DNA from: Stieleria varia
GTDB lineage: Bacteria > Planctomycetota > Planctomycetia > Pirellulales > Pirellulaceae
Reading direction: 5' to 3'
Assembly (NCBI RefSeq): GCF_038443385.1
Contig: NZ_CP151726.1
Location: forward strand, 2,170,001 to 2,234,000
Length of the DNA stretch: 64,000 bases
Below are positions 21,097 to 31,200 of this stretch, one piece after another. The translations under genes and the position numbers were made by a program. Position 1 is the stretch's first letter. Every line of letters starts with the position of its first letter. The notes beneath the pieces were generated by a model that was not told where the DNA came from, did not search any database, and worked only from the letters and a program-made list of their open reading frames with translations.

Positions 21097-21267
21097 CTAG
21101 ATGGGCTGATCGTCGCCTTTTTCTTTCCTTGTTCGTACGCGGCGACAGCGTTCGCTGCAATAACGGACTTCGTGCCACACGTCCTTCCATTTCTTTCGCC
21201 AAGTGAAGGGGCGGCCACAGACGACGCATGTCTTGGATGGCTTTGGTTTCGCTGGACGCCTTGGCAT
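21097..21267 (-). CDS. DUF2256 zinc-ribbon protein
   Basis: 56 residues. Conserved pattern [14 protein letters not shown] followed by [12 protein letters not shown], giving two CxxC-type cysteine pairs that should bind zinc; this is the DUF2256 signature. ATG at 21267 is preferred over a GTG at 21285 because AGGAG lies eight bases upstream of it. In many bacteria DUF2256 genes accompany photolyase/cryptochrome genes; none is present here. It follows the other small cysteine-rich gene by 39 bases on the same strand. Confidence 0.85.
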   Translation of the reverse strand: MPRRPAKPKPSKTCVVCGRPFTWRKKWKDVWHEVRYCSERCRRVRTRKEKGDDQPI

Positions 21268-21306
21268 CACTCTCTCCTCTGACACGGGCGAGGTCCTTCG
21301 AAGCGT

Positions 21307-21585
21307 TTAAATGGGAAAACGATTCGGTTCATCGTCTTCGTCCCCGGGCGAATCATGGATGCGTTCTCCCAAATTCCTTTGCTGCAAAAGTTGGAATCCC
21401 TCTCGGAGAAGTTCGCGAAAGCACTCGGCGCACTGCGTGTCGTCTGGCGGCACGCGAGTTGCTTGATCGATCGTCAGCAAAACCATGGCACCGCATTCAC
21501 AGCAAGTACGTTCGATGCAAGCTGGGGGTAAATCGAGTTGCCTAGCCGAAGACGATTTGGCAGGTCGTTGGGGTGACTGTGACAT
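21307..21585 (-). CDS. Small zinc-ribbon-like hypothetical protein
   Basis: 92 residues from the ATG at 21585, which has GGGAG six bases upstream; the longer frame to 21705 lacks such a site. Two cysteine pairs (CCEC and CAEC) about 27 residues apart suggest a zinc ribbon. The tail is acidic (GDEDDEPNRFPI). No family recognised. It likely shares a transcript with the DUF2256 gene downstream. Confidence 0.65.
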   Translation of the reverse strand: MSQSPQRPAKSSSARQLDLPPACIERTCCECGAMVLLTIDQATRVPPDDTQCAECFRELLREGFQLLQQRNLGERIHDSPGDEDDEPNRFPI

Positions 21586-21729
21586 GATTGCTCCCATTTG
21601 CGTGCTGAACCCACTATCAGAACGCGTCAAGCTGATTTTTGTTCCCGAGAATACGTGTGAGAACCGGACGTCCATGCGTTTTCTGCGAGGCGCAAGCGTT
21701 CTCACTCAGACTTGATTGCTTTGCCGGTT

Positions 21730-24700
21730 TCAGGGATTCTTGGATGCGTCTGCCCAATTTTGCAAGACACTCGTAGCCGCTTCGGCTTCGCCGTTGACGC
21801 CATTCTCCTTGAGTCGATTCAACAGTGGCTGGAATGGATCTCGCAATTCGGACGGGACTGGTTTCAACGCGGACAAGCACTTGGCGCGGAATGACGGAGT
21901 GACGGTCGGGGCGATGTGTGGTGGAAACACGCTCAGTCTGTCCATCAACGGACTTTCAAGCAACTCCAGGATCAAGGAACCGATCTCTGGTTTTCGGTTC
22001 AATTGAAGAACGAGATGGTACATGAGTACGTCTGGCCTTTCGCCCGTCCCCAAGTTGCGTTCGAACTGCGGCTTGAGTCGTTGCAGATTTTCAGTGTCCG
22101 TCAGATCCAGGAAAACCAAAGCACATACCGCGAAGAATCCGTTGTGAGGTGACGCCGATTTTAGATCCGACAGCAAACGCTGTTCGTGTTCAGATGCGGC
22201 AAGCCAAGTGCGAATCGGCGTGAAATCAATGGGATGGTCGTTGTCTGCGTACTCGAAAAGGTTCGCAAGCAACTGAATGATGCTTGCCCGTTTCTCATCG
22301 GGAGCGAGTGAATCCCAAAGTTGAAGCGCTGTTCTCTGATACTCGGCAATATCCGCTGTTGCCTCGGTCCGTCCGATTCTCGCCAGCAATGCATTCAACA
22401 CCGCGGAAGCGTTGCCGTGTTTTGCCAGTAGCTCGATCAGCTCCGTCTTGAAATCCATGGACCTAGTGTCGGGCGATTTGGGAACATGTGAAATCCGTTG
22501 GATCGCGGATGCCTTCCCATAATCGGTGTCGTACATCATCAGACGCTGGACGATGTCGAGCAGGTCTTTGTCAGGGATTCTTGACCCGCCCATCATCGCT
22601 TCTCGGTACGCCTCCTCCAACGTCACGCCTCTGATGGACCAAGCGATTTCGAAGCCATTAGGCGAATTGCGATCACGCATTTTGTTTGGTTTTGCGTCTG
22701 TGATCTTTTCGATCGCGTAGGCGATCCATTTCGGCTCCGATAAATCGGAGGTGCGATACGTCTCGGGTCGACTCCTTGGGACAAACGAACGGATCTCAAA
22801 TTCGCGTTCCCGCCATGCTTCGATCAGGATCGGTATCACCGACGTATCGCCGATTTCACCAAGCGACCGAATAGCAGCGTCTTTGACGCTGGTTTGTTCA
22901 TAGTTTCCATCGATTGGATTGCGGACCCCGTACACGCCCGCATGCGTGACGAGTTCGTCTGTGTCTTGCACGATCTCAACCAAATCGGGCACGACCGATT
23001 TCGCCGGGGAGCCGACGTCCCCCAATAGCCAAGCCGCTTCGGCGCGATGGGCGAGTTCTGCTGCAGTGAGTAGCTGTTTCAATACGGTCACGACTTCCGG
23101 CAAACTCGCCTCCAGTTGGATCAATTGACTGGCGGCATAAAGCTGGAATGCCGGATCGGTGTCCGACAAACGCGGCATCAAAAGCTTGATGCGATCTTCC
23201 CGATCACTGACTCGACAATACGTACGCAAAGTACCAAATCGGAGCTCTTCGGCAGCCATCTCGTCACGCACGATCTGCTCAAGTTGGCTTCGCAATGTCT
23301 CGTTTTTCAGAGGATAAATGATTCGGGCGTAGGTCAAGTAGTTGACGATGAAACTGCGATTCGCAGTCGTCGGATTGTCCAGTTCCTCGGACAAAGCATT
23401 GATGACCACCTCTCGATTGCAAGCGTCAAAGAACTCCTGAGCGGTTCTCAACAACGAAACCGTCTCACCGCTGGCGGTTTTATATTCCGCGTCTCCTTCG
23501 TGGTACCTTGATGCCACAAGTACCGCGGCAACCGCTTCGTCCGAGTGTTCGTGCACGGCAAGTTTATGGAAAGCACGCACCGCCTCGTAAAACTGACCTG
23601 GGCTTCGTTCCTGCAGCATCAGTCGTAACCATTGATCGAACGTCTTGCCTTCGTAAGTCGGCTGGTCGATCGACGCAATCGCGGGCGATGTTGAATCGCT
23701 GGTGGGGGTAGCGGCCATCGTAGCAGAGTCACGCTGCACGATTTTGGCTAGCCAAGTCTCACCGCGTTTGAGCGTAAACTGCCCGTTCTCTACTTCCAGC
23801 CCATCGGCATCGCTCACGATCTCGATATCGTACTCGCCGGCTCCCAATCGCAAAGACTCGGCAGTTTGCGAGAGTTTCAATTGACGATGGGTCTCGCCCG
23901 ATTTCAGAATTCGAACTTCGACATCCGGCGAAGCGGTTTCGATCACCAACTGGCCGGAGTTCATTTGCAAGGTGATCACGATCCCGGCCGCGACAAGCAG
24001 CGTCGCCATGGCAAGCCAGATCCAGCCACTGGCAACGAATCTGCCCCAGCGATTGCGAGACTGAGGTGGCGACGCGGGTTGCAGTTCCGCCGTTTCCCCA
24101 GGCCACGCACCGTTTTTACTTTCGGCGGAGAAAGGGAGTCGTACGTGTTGTTCGCGTAGCTTGGTGGCTTCCTTGACCCGAGACCGAAGGTCGCAGTTGA
24201 CGGTCCAGCGGCTCAACGATTGGGCGATCTCTTGCATCGACGCTGGCCGTTCGCTCGCGTCTTTGGATAGCATGCCATCGATGCACTGGCATAGTTCTTC
24301 GGGCAGGTCATTGCGGTAGCTTGCGATCGGCAGGGCAGCTTCGGTGGCGATGCGTCGAAGCTTTGACAGCAGTGGCTCTTTCCCAACGATGGTGTGAGGC
24401 GAATGACCGGTGAGCCATTTGTACAGAGTTGCTCCGAGCGCGTAGACATCTGCTCGTTCGTCAACATCGTGTGAGTTTTCTATTTGCTCCGGCGCCATGT
24501 AGTCGAGTGTGCCCATCAACTGTCCGACGGTCGTCAGCTCGTCATCGATCAAGCGTTCGCCGACAACACGAGCCAAGCCTAGGTCCAGGATCTTGACTTC
24601 GCCACCATTGGTGATCATCACGTTGGATGGCTTCAAATCGCGGTGCACGATGCCCTTTTCATGGACGTAAGCCATGCCCGCGGCGGCTTGGCGAGCGATC

Positions 24701-25317
24701 TCGCAGGCATCGGCGACCGGTATCGGGCCGAGCGTCCGCACCAGTTCGGAGCCATCGATTCCATCGATCAATTCCATAACCAGAAAGTGAACGCCATCGG
24801 CTTCGCCGCCGTCGGTGGCTTGTACGATCGCCGGGTGTCGCAGGCTGCCCACGGCTTGCATCTCACGCTCGAACCGGGCCACCACTGCGGGGTTTTGAAG
24901 CCAGCGATCGGGCAAGACCTTCACCGCGACTTGTCGATTCAAACGTGTGTGCCGGGCACGGTAAACCATGCCCATGCCGCCGTGAGCGAGCGGCTCAAGC
25001 AATTCGTAGTCACGTAACTTGGGCAGCGTCAACGATGGTGCGATGTCCGATGCGTCGTACCAGGAGGCGGCGGCCCGTTTTGCGGCCAAGCGATACACTG
25101 AGACCGGTTCAGGCTGGACTGCGGGTGTTCGCAAGCCCTCCACCAGCGTATCGGAATCGCGGTCCAGAGCCGACACGGTCGCTTCACAATCGCTGCACGA
25201 CTGGAGATGGCTCTCGATTTGAGCGGATTCAAACTCGGTGAGGTCACCCAGTAGGTAGTCGCGGAGTCGGTCTCGAGCGATGCATGGGATGTCTGTCATG
25301 GTCATCATGTGATTCAT
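21730..25317 (-). CDS. Ser/Thr protein kinase with anti-sigma zinc finger, TM segment and HEAT-like repeats
   Basis: 1195 residues from the ATG at 25317. The N-terminus has an anti-sigma-type zinc motif HLQSCSDC (His37, Cys41, Cys44). A PknB-type kinase domain spans about 105-370: glycine loop AHGGMGMVY, Lys133 in AVKVLP, HRDLKPSN with catalytic Asp227, DLG at 245 and MAPEQ. A transmembrane segment follows (WIWLAMATLLVAAGIVITL). The C-terminal 600 residues are helical repeats resembling HEAT/PBS repeats (for example VVPDLVEIVQDTDELV). It lies 194 bp downstream of an ECF sigma-factor gene on the same strand. Inference: membrane kinase that also sequesters or controls that sigma factor. Confidence 0.92.
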   Translation of the reverse strand: MNHMMTMTDIPCIARDRLRDYLLGDLTEFESAQIESHLQSCSDCEATVSALDRDSDTLVEGLRTPAVQPEPVSVYRLAAKRAAASWYDASDIAPSLTLPKLRDYELLEPLAHGGMGMVYRARHTRLNRQVAVKVLPDRWLQNPAVVARFEREMQAVGSLRHPAIVQATDGGEADGVHFLVMELIDGIDGSELVRTLGPIPVADACEIARQAAAGMAYVHEKGIVHRDLKPSNVMITNGGEVKILDLGLARVVGERLIDDELTTVGQLMGTLDYMAPEQIENSHDVDERADVYALGATLYKWLTGHSPHTIVGKEPLLSKLRRIATEAALPIASYRNDLPEELCQCIDGMLSKDASERPASMQEIAQSLSRWTVNCDLRSRVKEATKLREQHVRLPFSAESKNGAWPGETAELQPASPPQSRNRWGRFVASGWIWLAMATLLVAAGIVITLQMNSGQLVIETASPDVEVRILKSGETHRQLKLSQTAESLRLGAGEYDIEIVSDADGLEVENGQFTLKRGETWLAKIVQRDSATMAATPTSDSTSPAIASIDQPTYEGKTFDQWLRLMLQERSPGQFYEAVRAFHKLAVHEHSDEAVAAVLVASRYHEGDAEYKTASGETVSLLRTAQEFFDACNREVVINALSEELDNPTTANRSFIVNYLTYARIIYPLKNETLRSQLEQIVRDEMAAEELRFGTLRTYCRVSDREDRIKLLMPRLSDTDPAFQLYAASQLIQLEASLPEVVTVLKQLLTAAELAHRAEAAWLLGDVGSPAKSVVPDLVEIVQDTDELVTHAGVYGVRNPIDGNYEQTSVKDAAIRSLGEIGDTSVIPILIEAWREREFEIRSFVPRSRPETYRTSDLSEPKWIAYAIEKITDAKPNKMRDRNSPNGFEIAWSIRGVTLEEAYREAMMGGSRIPDKDLLDIVQRLMMYDTDYGKASAIQRISHVPKSPDTRSMDFKTELIELLAKHGNASAVLNALLARIGRTEATADIAEYQRTALQLWDSLAPDEKRASIIQLLANLFEYADNDHPIDFTPIRTWLAASEHEQRLLSDLKSASPHNGFFAVCALVFLDLTDTENLQRLKPQFERNLGTGERPDVLMYHLVLQLNRKPEIGSLILELLESPLMDRLSVFPPHIAPTVTPSFRAKCLSALKPVPSELRDPFQPLLNRLKENGVNGEAEAATSVLQNWADASKNP

Positions 25318-25375
25318 TTTGAGCTTACAAGTCAGGTGAGCAATCGTAAACGGTGTGACCACTAGGCGCGGATGA

Positions 25376-25440
25376 TTCATACCCCGACGCGTAAGCGAGG
25401 GATACTCGGTAAATCCCTCGCATACGCGTCGGGTTATGAA
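25376..25440. repeat. Palindrome between sigma-factor and kinase genes
   Basis: Arms of 27 bases with few mismatches flank a short spacer: the left arm starts TTCATACCCCGACGCG, the right arm ends CGCGTCGGGTTATGAA. RNA from this region would form a strong hairpin between two co-directional genes, so it may reduce kinase expression relative to the sigma factor, or be a mobile palindrome. Confidence 0.75.
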
Positions 25441-25511
25441 AGACACTTTGCCGATTCCTGGTCTGGCTGCTTTGAATCACGCAGACGCGCGACAGGAAAA
25501 TCAAAAAAGAA

Positions 25512-26129
25512 TCACCTGGCGTCGGACAGTTCTTGCTTCAAACGTCGCAAAACACGCGATTTTGCTTGCCTTACGCTATTGGTCGACATTCCCAGTGAAC
25601 GAGCGATCTCGTCCGTCGTCCGTTCCTCGACGACGGCCATCCAAAAGGCCTGCCAAGTCTGGGACTCAAAATCATTTCGGATCAACTGCATCGCACGGTG
25701 GTACAGCGCCAGCACGTCATTGCGAGTCGCCGCGGAGCTGTCGTCGTCCCAGTGCTCGGGAAGTTGATTCAGCATTCGCAGCGCGGTGTCTCCCCCGGTG
25801 GCATTGAGCCCTTGGGCACCCTGTGGTGAAGCACGGCGGAAATGATCGTGAATCTTGTTGCGGGTGATCGTCCACAGCCAGCCTCGAAATCGGCCTTCTG
25901 CTGCCGGATCGAATCTCTTGATCGCCCTAGCCACTGACGCAAAAACTTCTTGCATGACGTCGGCGGCATCCTCGGGTGACAGCCCGCCTCGACAGGCCCA
26001 CGTGAAAATCAGCGGACCATAAAGATCAACCAAACGTTGCCAAGCGTTGGCGTCGTTGGATCGCACACGCTGAACCAAAGAAGCCGAAGTGCCTGCCGAT
26101 GAGTCGTCCGTGGGATGAGAAGTGTTCAT
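25512..26129 (-). CDS. ECF-type RNA polymerase sigma factor
   Basis: 205 residues from the ATG at 26129; the frame is open ten codons further. Region 2 is seen as LVDLYGPLIFTWACRGGLSPEDAADVMQEVF and WLWTITRNKIHDHFRR; region 4 as RTTDEIARSLGMSTNSVRQAKSRVLRRLKQEL. It is upstream of the kinase with an anti-sigma-like zinc finger, so the pair resembles planctomycete ECF families that are linked to kinases. Target promoters unknown. Confidence 0.93.
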   Translation of the reverse strand: MNTSHPTDDSSAGTSASLVQRVRSNDANAWQRLVDLYGPLIFTWACRGGLSPEDAADVMQEVFASVARAIKRFDPAAEGRFRGWLWTITRNKIHDHFRRASPQGAQGLNATGGDTALRMLNQLPEHWDDDSSAATRNDVLALYHRAMQLIRNDFESQTWQAFWMAVVEERTTDEIARSLGMSTNSVRQAKSRVLRRLKQELSDAR

Positions 26130-26238
26130 CCCGTTATGGTAACAAAATCGACACTTCAAGAGTGGCTGAATAGGGACTGTTGGACGGCGCCCGTTTGTCG
26201 TGAGTCAATGAGTGGGAACGGCAAAACGCTTGGCGAGG

Positions 26239-26292
26239 CACGCTATCGACTTGGAAAGTCGAGCGACAATTGTCGTTCGACTTTCCAAGTCG
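26239..26292. repeat. Family-D palindrome, copy 1
   Basis: Begins GCACGCTATCGACTTGG; bases 26247-26292 form a 46-bp palindrome with one mismatched pair. A diverged copy in the same orientation lies at 28246-28296, and a weak remnant at about 57255-57285. The two clear copies bracket three small genes. Confidence 0.85.
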
Positions 26293-26421
26293 AAAACGAA
26301 CACCACCATCCGCTCAAACACAAGCCATCCACCGTGTGCCGTGCTTACGCTGGGCTGTTCAAAATGTGGTGTTGATATTCTTGTTTCAGTCCATGTTTTT
26401 GTCCCATGCATCGCAATCCGA

Positions 26422-26494
26422 GTGAGCCTCAGGCGCTAGCCGTGGGCCGGTACCACAATCCGCCTCAGGCCCACGGCTAGCGCCTTAGGCTCAC
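26422..26494. repeat. Family-A-like palindrome
   Basis: 27-base arms with one mismatch, starting GTGAGCCTCAGGCGCTAG and ending CGCCTTAGGCTCAC around a 19-base loop. Its outer bases match the family-A repeats (GTGAGCC...GGCTCAC). Confidence 0.85.
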
Positions 26495-26707
26495 TGGGAC
26501 CACCAGTTGCGCTGGGAGAGGTGACAGAAACTGGCGGATCGCCATAGTGCCACAATCCCAAATTTTGAGCTGTCCAGTGATTGTGAGTCGATTGCTATGA
26601 TCGGCCTGCCGATTCGATCTTTCGTGCTGCTCCGAGACTCGCTAGAAAAAAGCCGGCTGAGTTTCTAGCAGCAAAGTGGTTTCGGCGACGTAAATGAGGA
26701 TCGCTAG

Positions 26708-27115
26708 ATGTACGAGGATGAAATCAAGTTTGATCAGTTTCTTTTTGAAATGGACGATGTTTTGGATGTTTTCATCGCGGATGCGGAGAGTGAGGGGGTT
26801 CACCTTGACTATTCGTTGGAAAGCCTTGCTGGTGTCGAGCAGATATTGTTATCGGATGCTTCGGATGACCTCACGTTGGAAAACCGGGCCGCACGGTATG
26901 TTGGGGAGGTGTTTCGCCGATTTGCTGGCGGCACGTGGTGCTTGTGCCAGAAGGGACCAAAGTATCTCTTCGACAACCTTCCGGTCATCGAAGGCCACTC
27001 GTCCAGCCCCGTTGAATTTTGCCCTATCTCGTTGGTAAGACTGTTTAAGATTCGAAAGCGGTGCGGAATGATACAGAAGGCTATTGAATCGAATGCGAAT
27101 AGCTCGTCTTCTTGA
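26708..27115 (+). CDS. Small hypothetical protein 1 of a three-gene cluster
   Basis: 135 residues, acidic N-terminus (MYEDEIKFDQFLFEMDDVLDVF), no signal peptide or membrane segment. GAGG lies about eight bases upstream of the ATG. A mid-region RAARYVGEVFRRFAGGTWCL recalls single-domain proteins often seen near polymorphic-toxin immunity genes, but I cannot name a family. Base composition looks more AT-rich than the neighbouring genes. It is followed after 24 bp by the pentapeptide-like gene. Confidence 0.65.
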   Translation: MYEDEIKFDQFLFEMDDVLDVFIADAESEGVHLDYSLESLAGVEQILLSDASDDLTLENRAARYVGEVFRRFAGGTWCLCQKGPKYLFDNLPVIEGHSSSPVEFCPISLVRLFKIRKRCGMIQKAIESNANSSSS

Positions 27116-27139
27116 CTCTACAGCACCTGGATGTATTGA

Positions 27140-27736
27140 ATGTTGAAAATCTTTGATCAAGAGGTCGTCGATCAGAACATCTGCATTGACGACGAGAAAT
27201 CGTTTTCGGTCATTGGAAAGCACGCCGTTTTGCGAGGTTGCACGATTGACTGTAGGGTTCCAGCACGCGCAGTCTCATTCGACGGAGCACGGCTGGAGGA
27301 CTGTCGCGTCATTGCCAAGAAAACCCTCAAGGGTTTTTCCTGGCTGCGGACCAGACTCATCGATACGACGTTTGAAGGAAACTTTACCGAGAACGAGTTT
27401 GGACATCTGGAGTCAGAAGGTCCTAACGGGCATATAGAAGCATGCTCGTTTGCATCAGCCAATGTTGACGGCTGCCAGTTCTTTGGTTGCGATGTCGACT
27501 CGCTAGTGCTGCCAGGTTGGCCGTATCTGACGATCAAAAACCCGTTTCACGAAGCGGATGCCATGGCAAGTCTCGCAACAATGAGTGATCTTCGTGTGAT
27601 CTGTAAATCTTTCCGATACTGCGATTCGAATGCTGTGGCGATGGTCAATTCTGCGTCGACGCTGGAGAGTGAGTTTGGGATCCCCATTGAAGATCTGAAA
27701 ACGTTTTTTCGTCAGTTTGATCACGTTCTGTTGTAG
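27140..27736 (+). CDS. Small pentapeptide-like/beta-helix hypothetical protein
   Basis: 198 residues, cytoplasmic. The N-terminal two thirds have the alternating pattern of pentapeptide-type right-handed beta helices (ARLEDCRVI, TRLIDTTFEGNF, SANVDGCQFFGCDVDSLVL). The last 60 residues look helical (STLESEFGIPIEDLKTFFRQFDHVLL). No enzyme motif. Pentapeptide proteins include immunity and gyrase-protection factors, so a protective role is possible but unproven. Confidence 0.65.
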   Translation: MLKIFDQEVVDQNICIDDEKSFSVIGKHAVLRGCTIDCRVPARAVSFDGARLEDCRVIAKKTLKGFSWLRTRLIDTTFEGNFTENEFGHLESEGPNGHIEACSFASANVDGCQFFGCDVDSLVLPGWPYLTIKNPFHEADAMASLATMSDLRVICKSFRYCDSNAVAMVNSASTLESEFGIPIEDLKTFFRQFDHVLL

Positions 27737-27842
27737 ATGCATCCATGTGGTACGATTCCGTTGAACGCCACGTGATGCTTGAAGCTTTGTTGAAAAAAAC
27801 AGCGGCGTGAGAAATCGGTCACGAGAGAGGTTTGGAATCAGA

Positions 27843-28094
27843 ATGAACGAGTTGCTAGTCAAAGTTATTCTTGATAATGTCGACTTCTACGCGAACTGTG
27901 ATGATAACGTGCTCGCTCCAGACATTGCCGTCAAGCAATTGGAGAGAATTTCCGCGTCTCTTCGGAAACTGAAGCCCCGGGAACTTAGAGAGTTCGTTTC
28001 GGTAACAGCTTCAATTGCACAGTTGTGTGAGCGGGATGATTCTGATCGTGCAGATTTCTATCGATCAATACCAGAGAACCTGGGGTTGCTGTGA
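27843..28094 (+). CDS. Small helical hypothetical protein 3 of the cluster
   Basis: 83 residues from the ATG at 27843, with GAGG about 11 bases upstream; an upstream in-frame start at 27807 adds only a basic stretch. Sequence is mostly helical and acidic (PDIAVKQLERISASLRKLKPRELREF). I recognise no family by name. Its size and acidity suit an immunity or adaptor protein. It ends about 150 bp before the second family-D repeat. Confidence 0.6.
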   Translation: MNELLVKVILDNVDFYANCDDNVLAPDIAVKQLERISASLRKLKPRELREFVSVTASIAQLCERDDSDRADFYRSIPENLGLL

Positions 28095-28245
28095 CTGGTT
28101 GGAGCTGTCGCATTCGCGATCTACACAAGATTTACTCTTTGTTTCCGCCGGGCTTGCCCCGGTTCGGAGCAACGAAGGTAGCCGTCAGTTGTTTCCTCTG
28201 CCGAGACACGCTCGACGGAAGGAAATGATTAAGCGTACGGTTGCG

Positions 28246-28296
28246 GCACGCTATCGACTTGGAAAGTCAAGCGAATATTGTTCACTCGACTGTTGG
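28246..28296. repeat. Family-D repeat, copy 2
   Basis: Same orientation as 26239-26292 and matching it well through GCACGCTATCGACTTGGAAA; the second arm is more diverged. The stop codon and last codons of the giant minus-strand gene lie inside it. Confidence 0.8.
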
Positions 28297-31200
28297 CCGC
28301 GTGGTGACGTAGGCGATCGCTGCAGCGAGGACGGTTAGCAGCAACAAGGCGATTGCGGATTGCCAGAGGAGCGTTCTGTATTGCGAAGCAAAATCAAGAT
28401 CCAATTCCAAAGGCTCTTTCTCGGCGACTTGAACGCTGCGGTTGAACGTGTACACGTCGCCTTCCTCGGGCAAGCTGATGATGATCGCCTGCGGTGCGGG
28501 CTCGGTGGTGTGCTGATGCTGAACCAATCGTGCCGCGATCTGTTGCAAAACGGCGTTGTCTTCGGTCGTGTTGCCTTGCAGCAGTTGGCTCAATTGCTGA
28601 GGACGAAAGTTCAATTGGTTTTGTTGCAGAACCGGATTGTTGGTCGCGGCGCGTCGCATTTGCTCGTTGTCTACGATCGCAGTGTCTTGGAGACTGTTGT
28701 CGAGAAACAATCGTTGACGGCGAGTGTTGAGTCCGACGATGGCCTGTTGGGTTTGCAAATTCTCCAGTTGCACCCTGGCATCCTCGTTCGAAGCGGCGTC
28801 CAACGCGTATTGGTTGGCAACGCTGTTGAGTGCCCAGCTTGCTTTGGATTGTTCGCCCGCTTGAAGTAGTTCGTTGGCTTGTTCCAGCAGTTCGGCTGCT
28901 TGCCGTGCTTGAACTTCACGCCGACCGCTCACTTTGGACAGGTACGATGCTCGGTCATACTGCCGTTGGATGGATTGCTGAACAAGTTCCAGGTTTCCGT
29001 CGTGATCTACCAACTCGAAACCTTCCGGCGCGATCACGTTCCATTGGATGTTTTCCAGCGGAACGTTCATTTCGGGACTGGTTAGATTCAAGCTGCTGAG
29101 CCGGTCTCCTTTGACCGAATAAACGAATCGAACCTCCGCAGTGCGGTCATCGATCCCGGGCAGAATGTAGAACTGCCATGCGTTGGAGGTTCCGCCCAGC
29201 CGAATCGAATTGACGCTTTCGCCGTTGACGAAAATACTGAGCAGATCACCATCCTGCGGCAGGCCGACACTGAGGCTGCTGCGCTGAATGACTTCCATTG
29301 TGACGTTGACTGCGGTGAGCTGGTCACCTGTGGGCGACAGCACGGTTGTCAGCGTTCCCTTGGCCACTCGCAGTTTCAGTGCGTCGGCGATGGAGTGACG
29401 TTTTGCGTGGACCGTCAGGTTATTCGCAGGGGTCACGGCGCGGAACACCAGCGAAGGTGTGCTGCGGTTCTCGGCTTCGCGTAGCGTTTGTGGAACGGAG
29501 TTCCAATCGGCTCGTTGCCAACCTTGCGTCAGGGTGTCGTGTTCCAGTTCCAGTCGGCCACCGGCGCGGACCGCAAAATAGTAAGCGATCTGGCGAACGC
29601 TGGGGAAACTGGCCGGACGGAGCGTTTCGTCATTGTTCTGACGATCACCCCTGCGTTCGTACTCGATGCGAAATTGAACGTTGCCGACCACGCGGCGCTT
29701 CAATTGGATCTCCCAAATGTCGGAATCGGTAGCGGTTCGGACCAAGTCACTGACCGTACCGCCACTTGCTCGCAGCGTCTTGATCTCGTCTGCATCGGTG
29801 ATCGGCAATGCGACGCGTAGTGATCGAATGGAAGCATTCTGGACTTCAAGGTTCGCGATCAATGCCGTTCGAGTTTGTCCTTCCCGCAAGGTGACCTCAT
29901 GCAGCACTTGGCCGGTTACCCAGGGATCGAGTTTCTCGATGCCCAGAACGAGATTCCAGTCACGTTGCAGCAAACGAAATGCGAGAGCACCCTGAACCAC
30001 GCCGCCCATCGTGCGTGGATCGGTCTCAGAAACGTTTTGTCGAGTAACGGTTCGCAGTCGAATGCCGGTCGTGGGGCGGACGACCATTTCTCCGCTCTGG
30101 CGGGTTGCTTCGTTCAGTTCAAAGTGTGGGACCTGCCATTGGTTGACGTCGGTCGGCGCGATGCCGGACAGAGCAAGCGCAAAGTTCTGTGTGCCGATCG
30201 TCTTGCCGTTAAGGTGTAAAACAATCTGTCGGTTTCCGGAGTCGTTGAGTTCGGCCCAGTGATGCAGCGAGTCACCGGTAAGCGATTCGACCTCCAGTCC
30301 CTCGGGCAGCGGGAAACTGAGTTGAAACAGGCCTGCTCTGGTGATCTCTGCGGCGAAGTTGACGCTCAAGACGACGCGTTCGTCGCCCAATGAGAGTGCT
30401 TGTTTGCTAACGACTCGGACTTCGGGCTCCACGGGGGTGACACGCACGGCCAGTTCGCCACCGTCGGTTCCATACCGGTAGACGCGATGCAAGACGGCTT
30501 GCGACTCCGGTATCAGGCTGGCGTCGAAGTCGCCGAGGTTGACCGCCGACATGTCGGTTGCAGAAAGCGTTTCCGGTTGTGCGTCAGGACCGAACGCGAT
30601 GGCGACCGAGCCGACTTCACCGCTCGCGTCGGCCACTTTTACGGGCGAGAGGTTGACATCGGTCGGCAGGGGATCGAGTCCACGTTGTGTTTCGATCGTG
30701 ACGTCAAACGCCGCCGATTGCGCCGGTTCGATTTCCAGTTTCAAGGCACCGCTGTCCGCGTCGAATTGCCATGAACCGATGGGGCCATTGACTGTGCTGA
30801 CGGTCAAGCCCGTGGGGATCATCACGGTCAACCCACTGACTTGTCCTTGCGAAGTGCGGACGTGAAGGTGATGTCGTCCATCCACCACGCCGGGACCCGG
30901 CAGGTAGAGATTAGAGGCTTCGACAAAGAACTGGGTTTCTTCGGAGGTCACGTCTCGGGCTTGCGGTTTCAGTTGCAAGCTCGCGTTACCTGGCCCCAGC
31001 AGCACCCTGGCTTGGGTGATGTCGTCATCTGATTCGACTTGTTCGATCTGGACGGCCGTTGTGCCAAAGACATCCCAGCCGGCTTCATCGTAACGCAAGT
31101 TGAGTTCTTGGTGCGCTGCCACTCCCGTCAGAACATTCACGCCATCGGCCGGTTTGACCGCTTCGAGCTGATACTCGAAGGTGGCGGTGAACTCGCGAGC

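Larger units (their letters stand above)
26130..26707. other. 578-bp gene-free region with two palindromes
   Basis: Between the divergent sigma factor and the first small gene at 26708. It holds the family-D palindrome (26239-26292) and a family-A-like palindrome (26422-26494). I see no convincing coding frame: candidate frames here run through the palindromes and have no ribosome-binding site. Confidence 0.6.
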
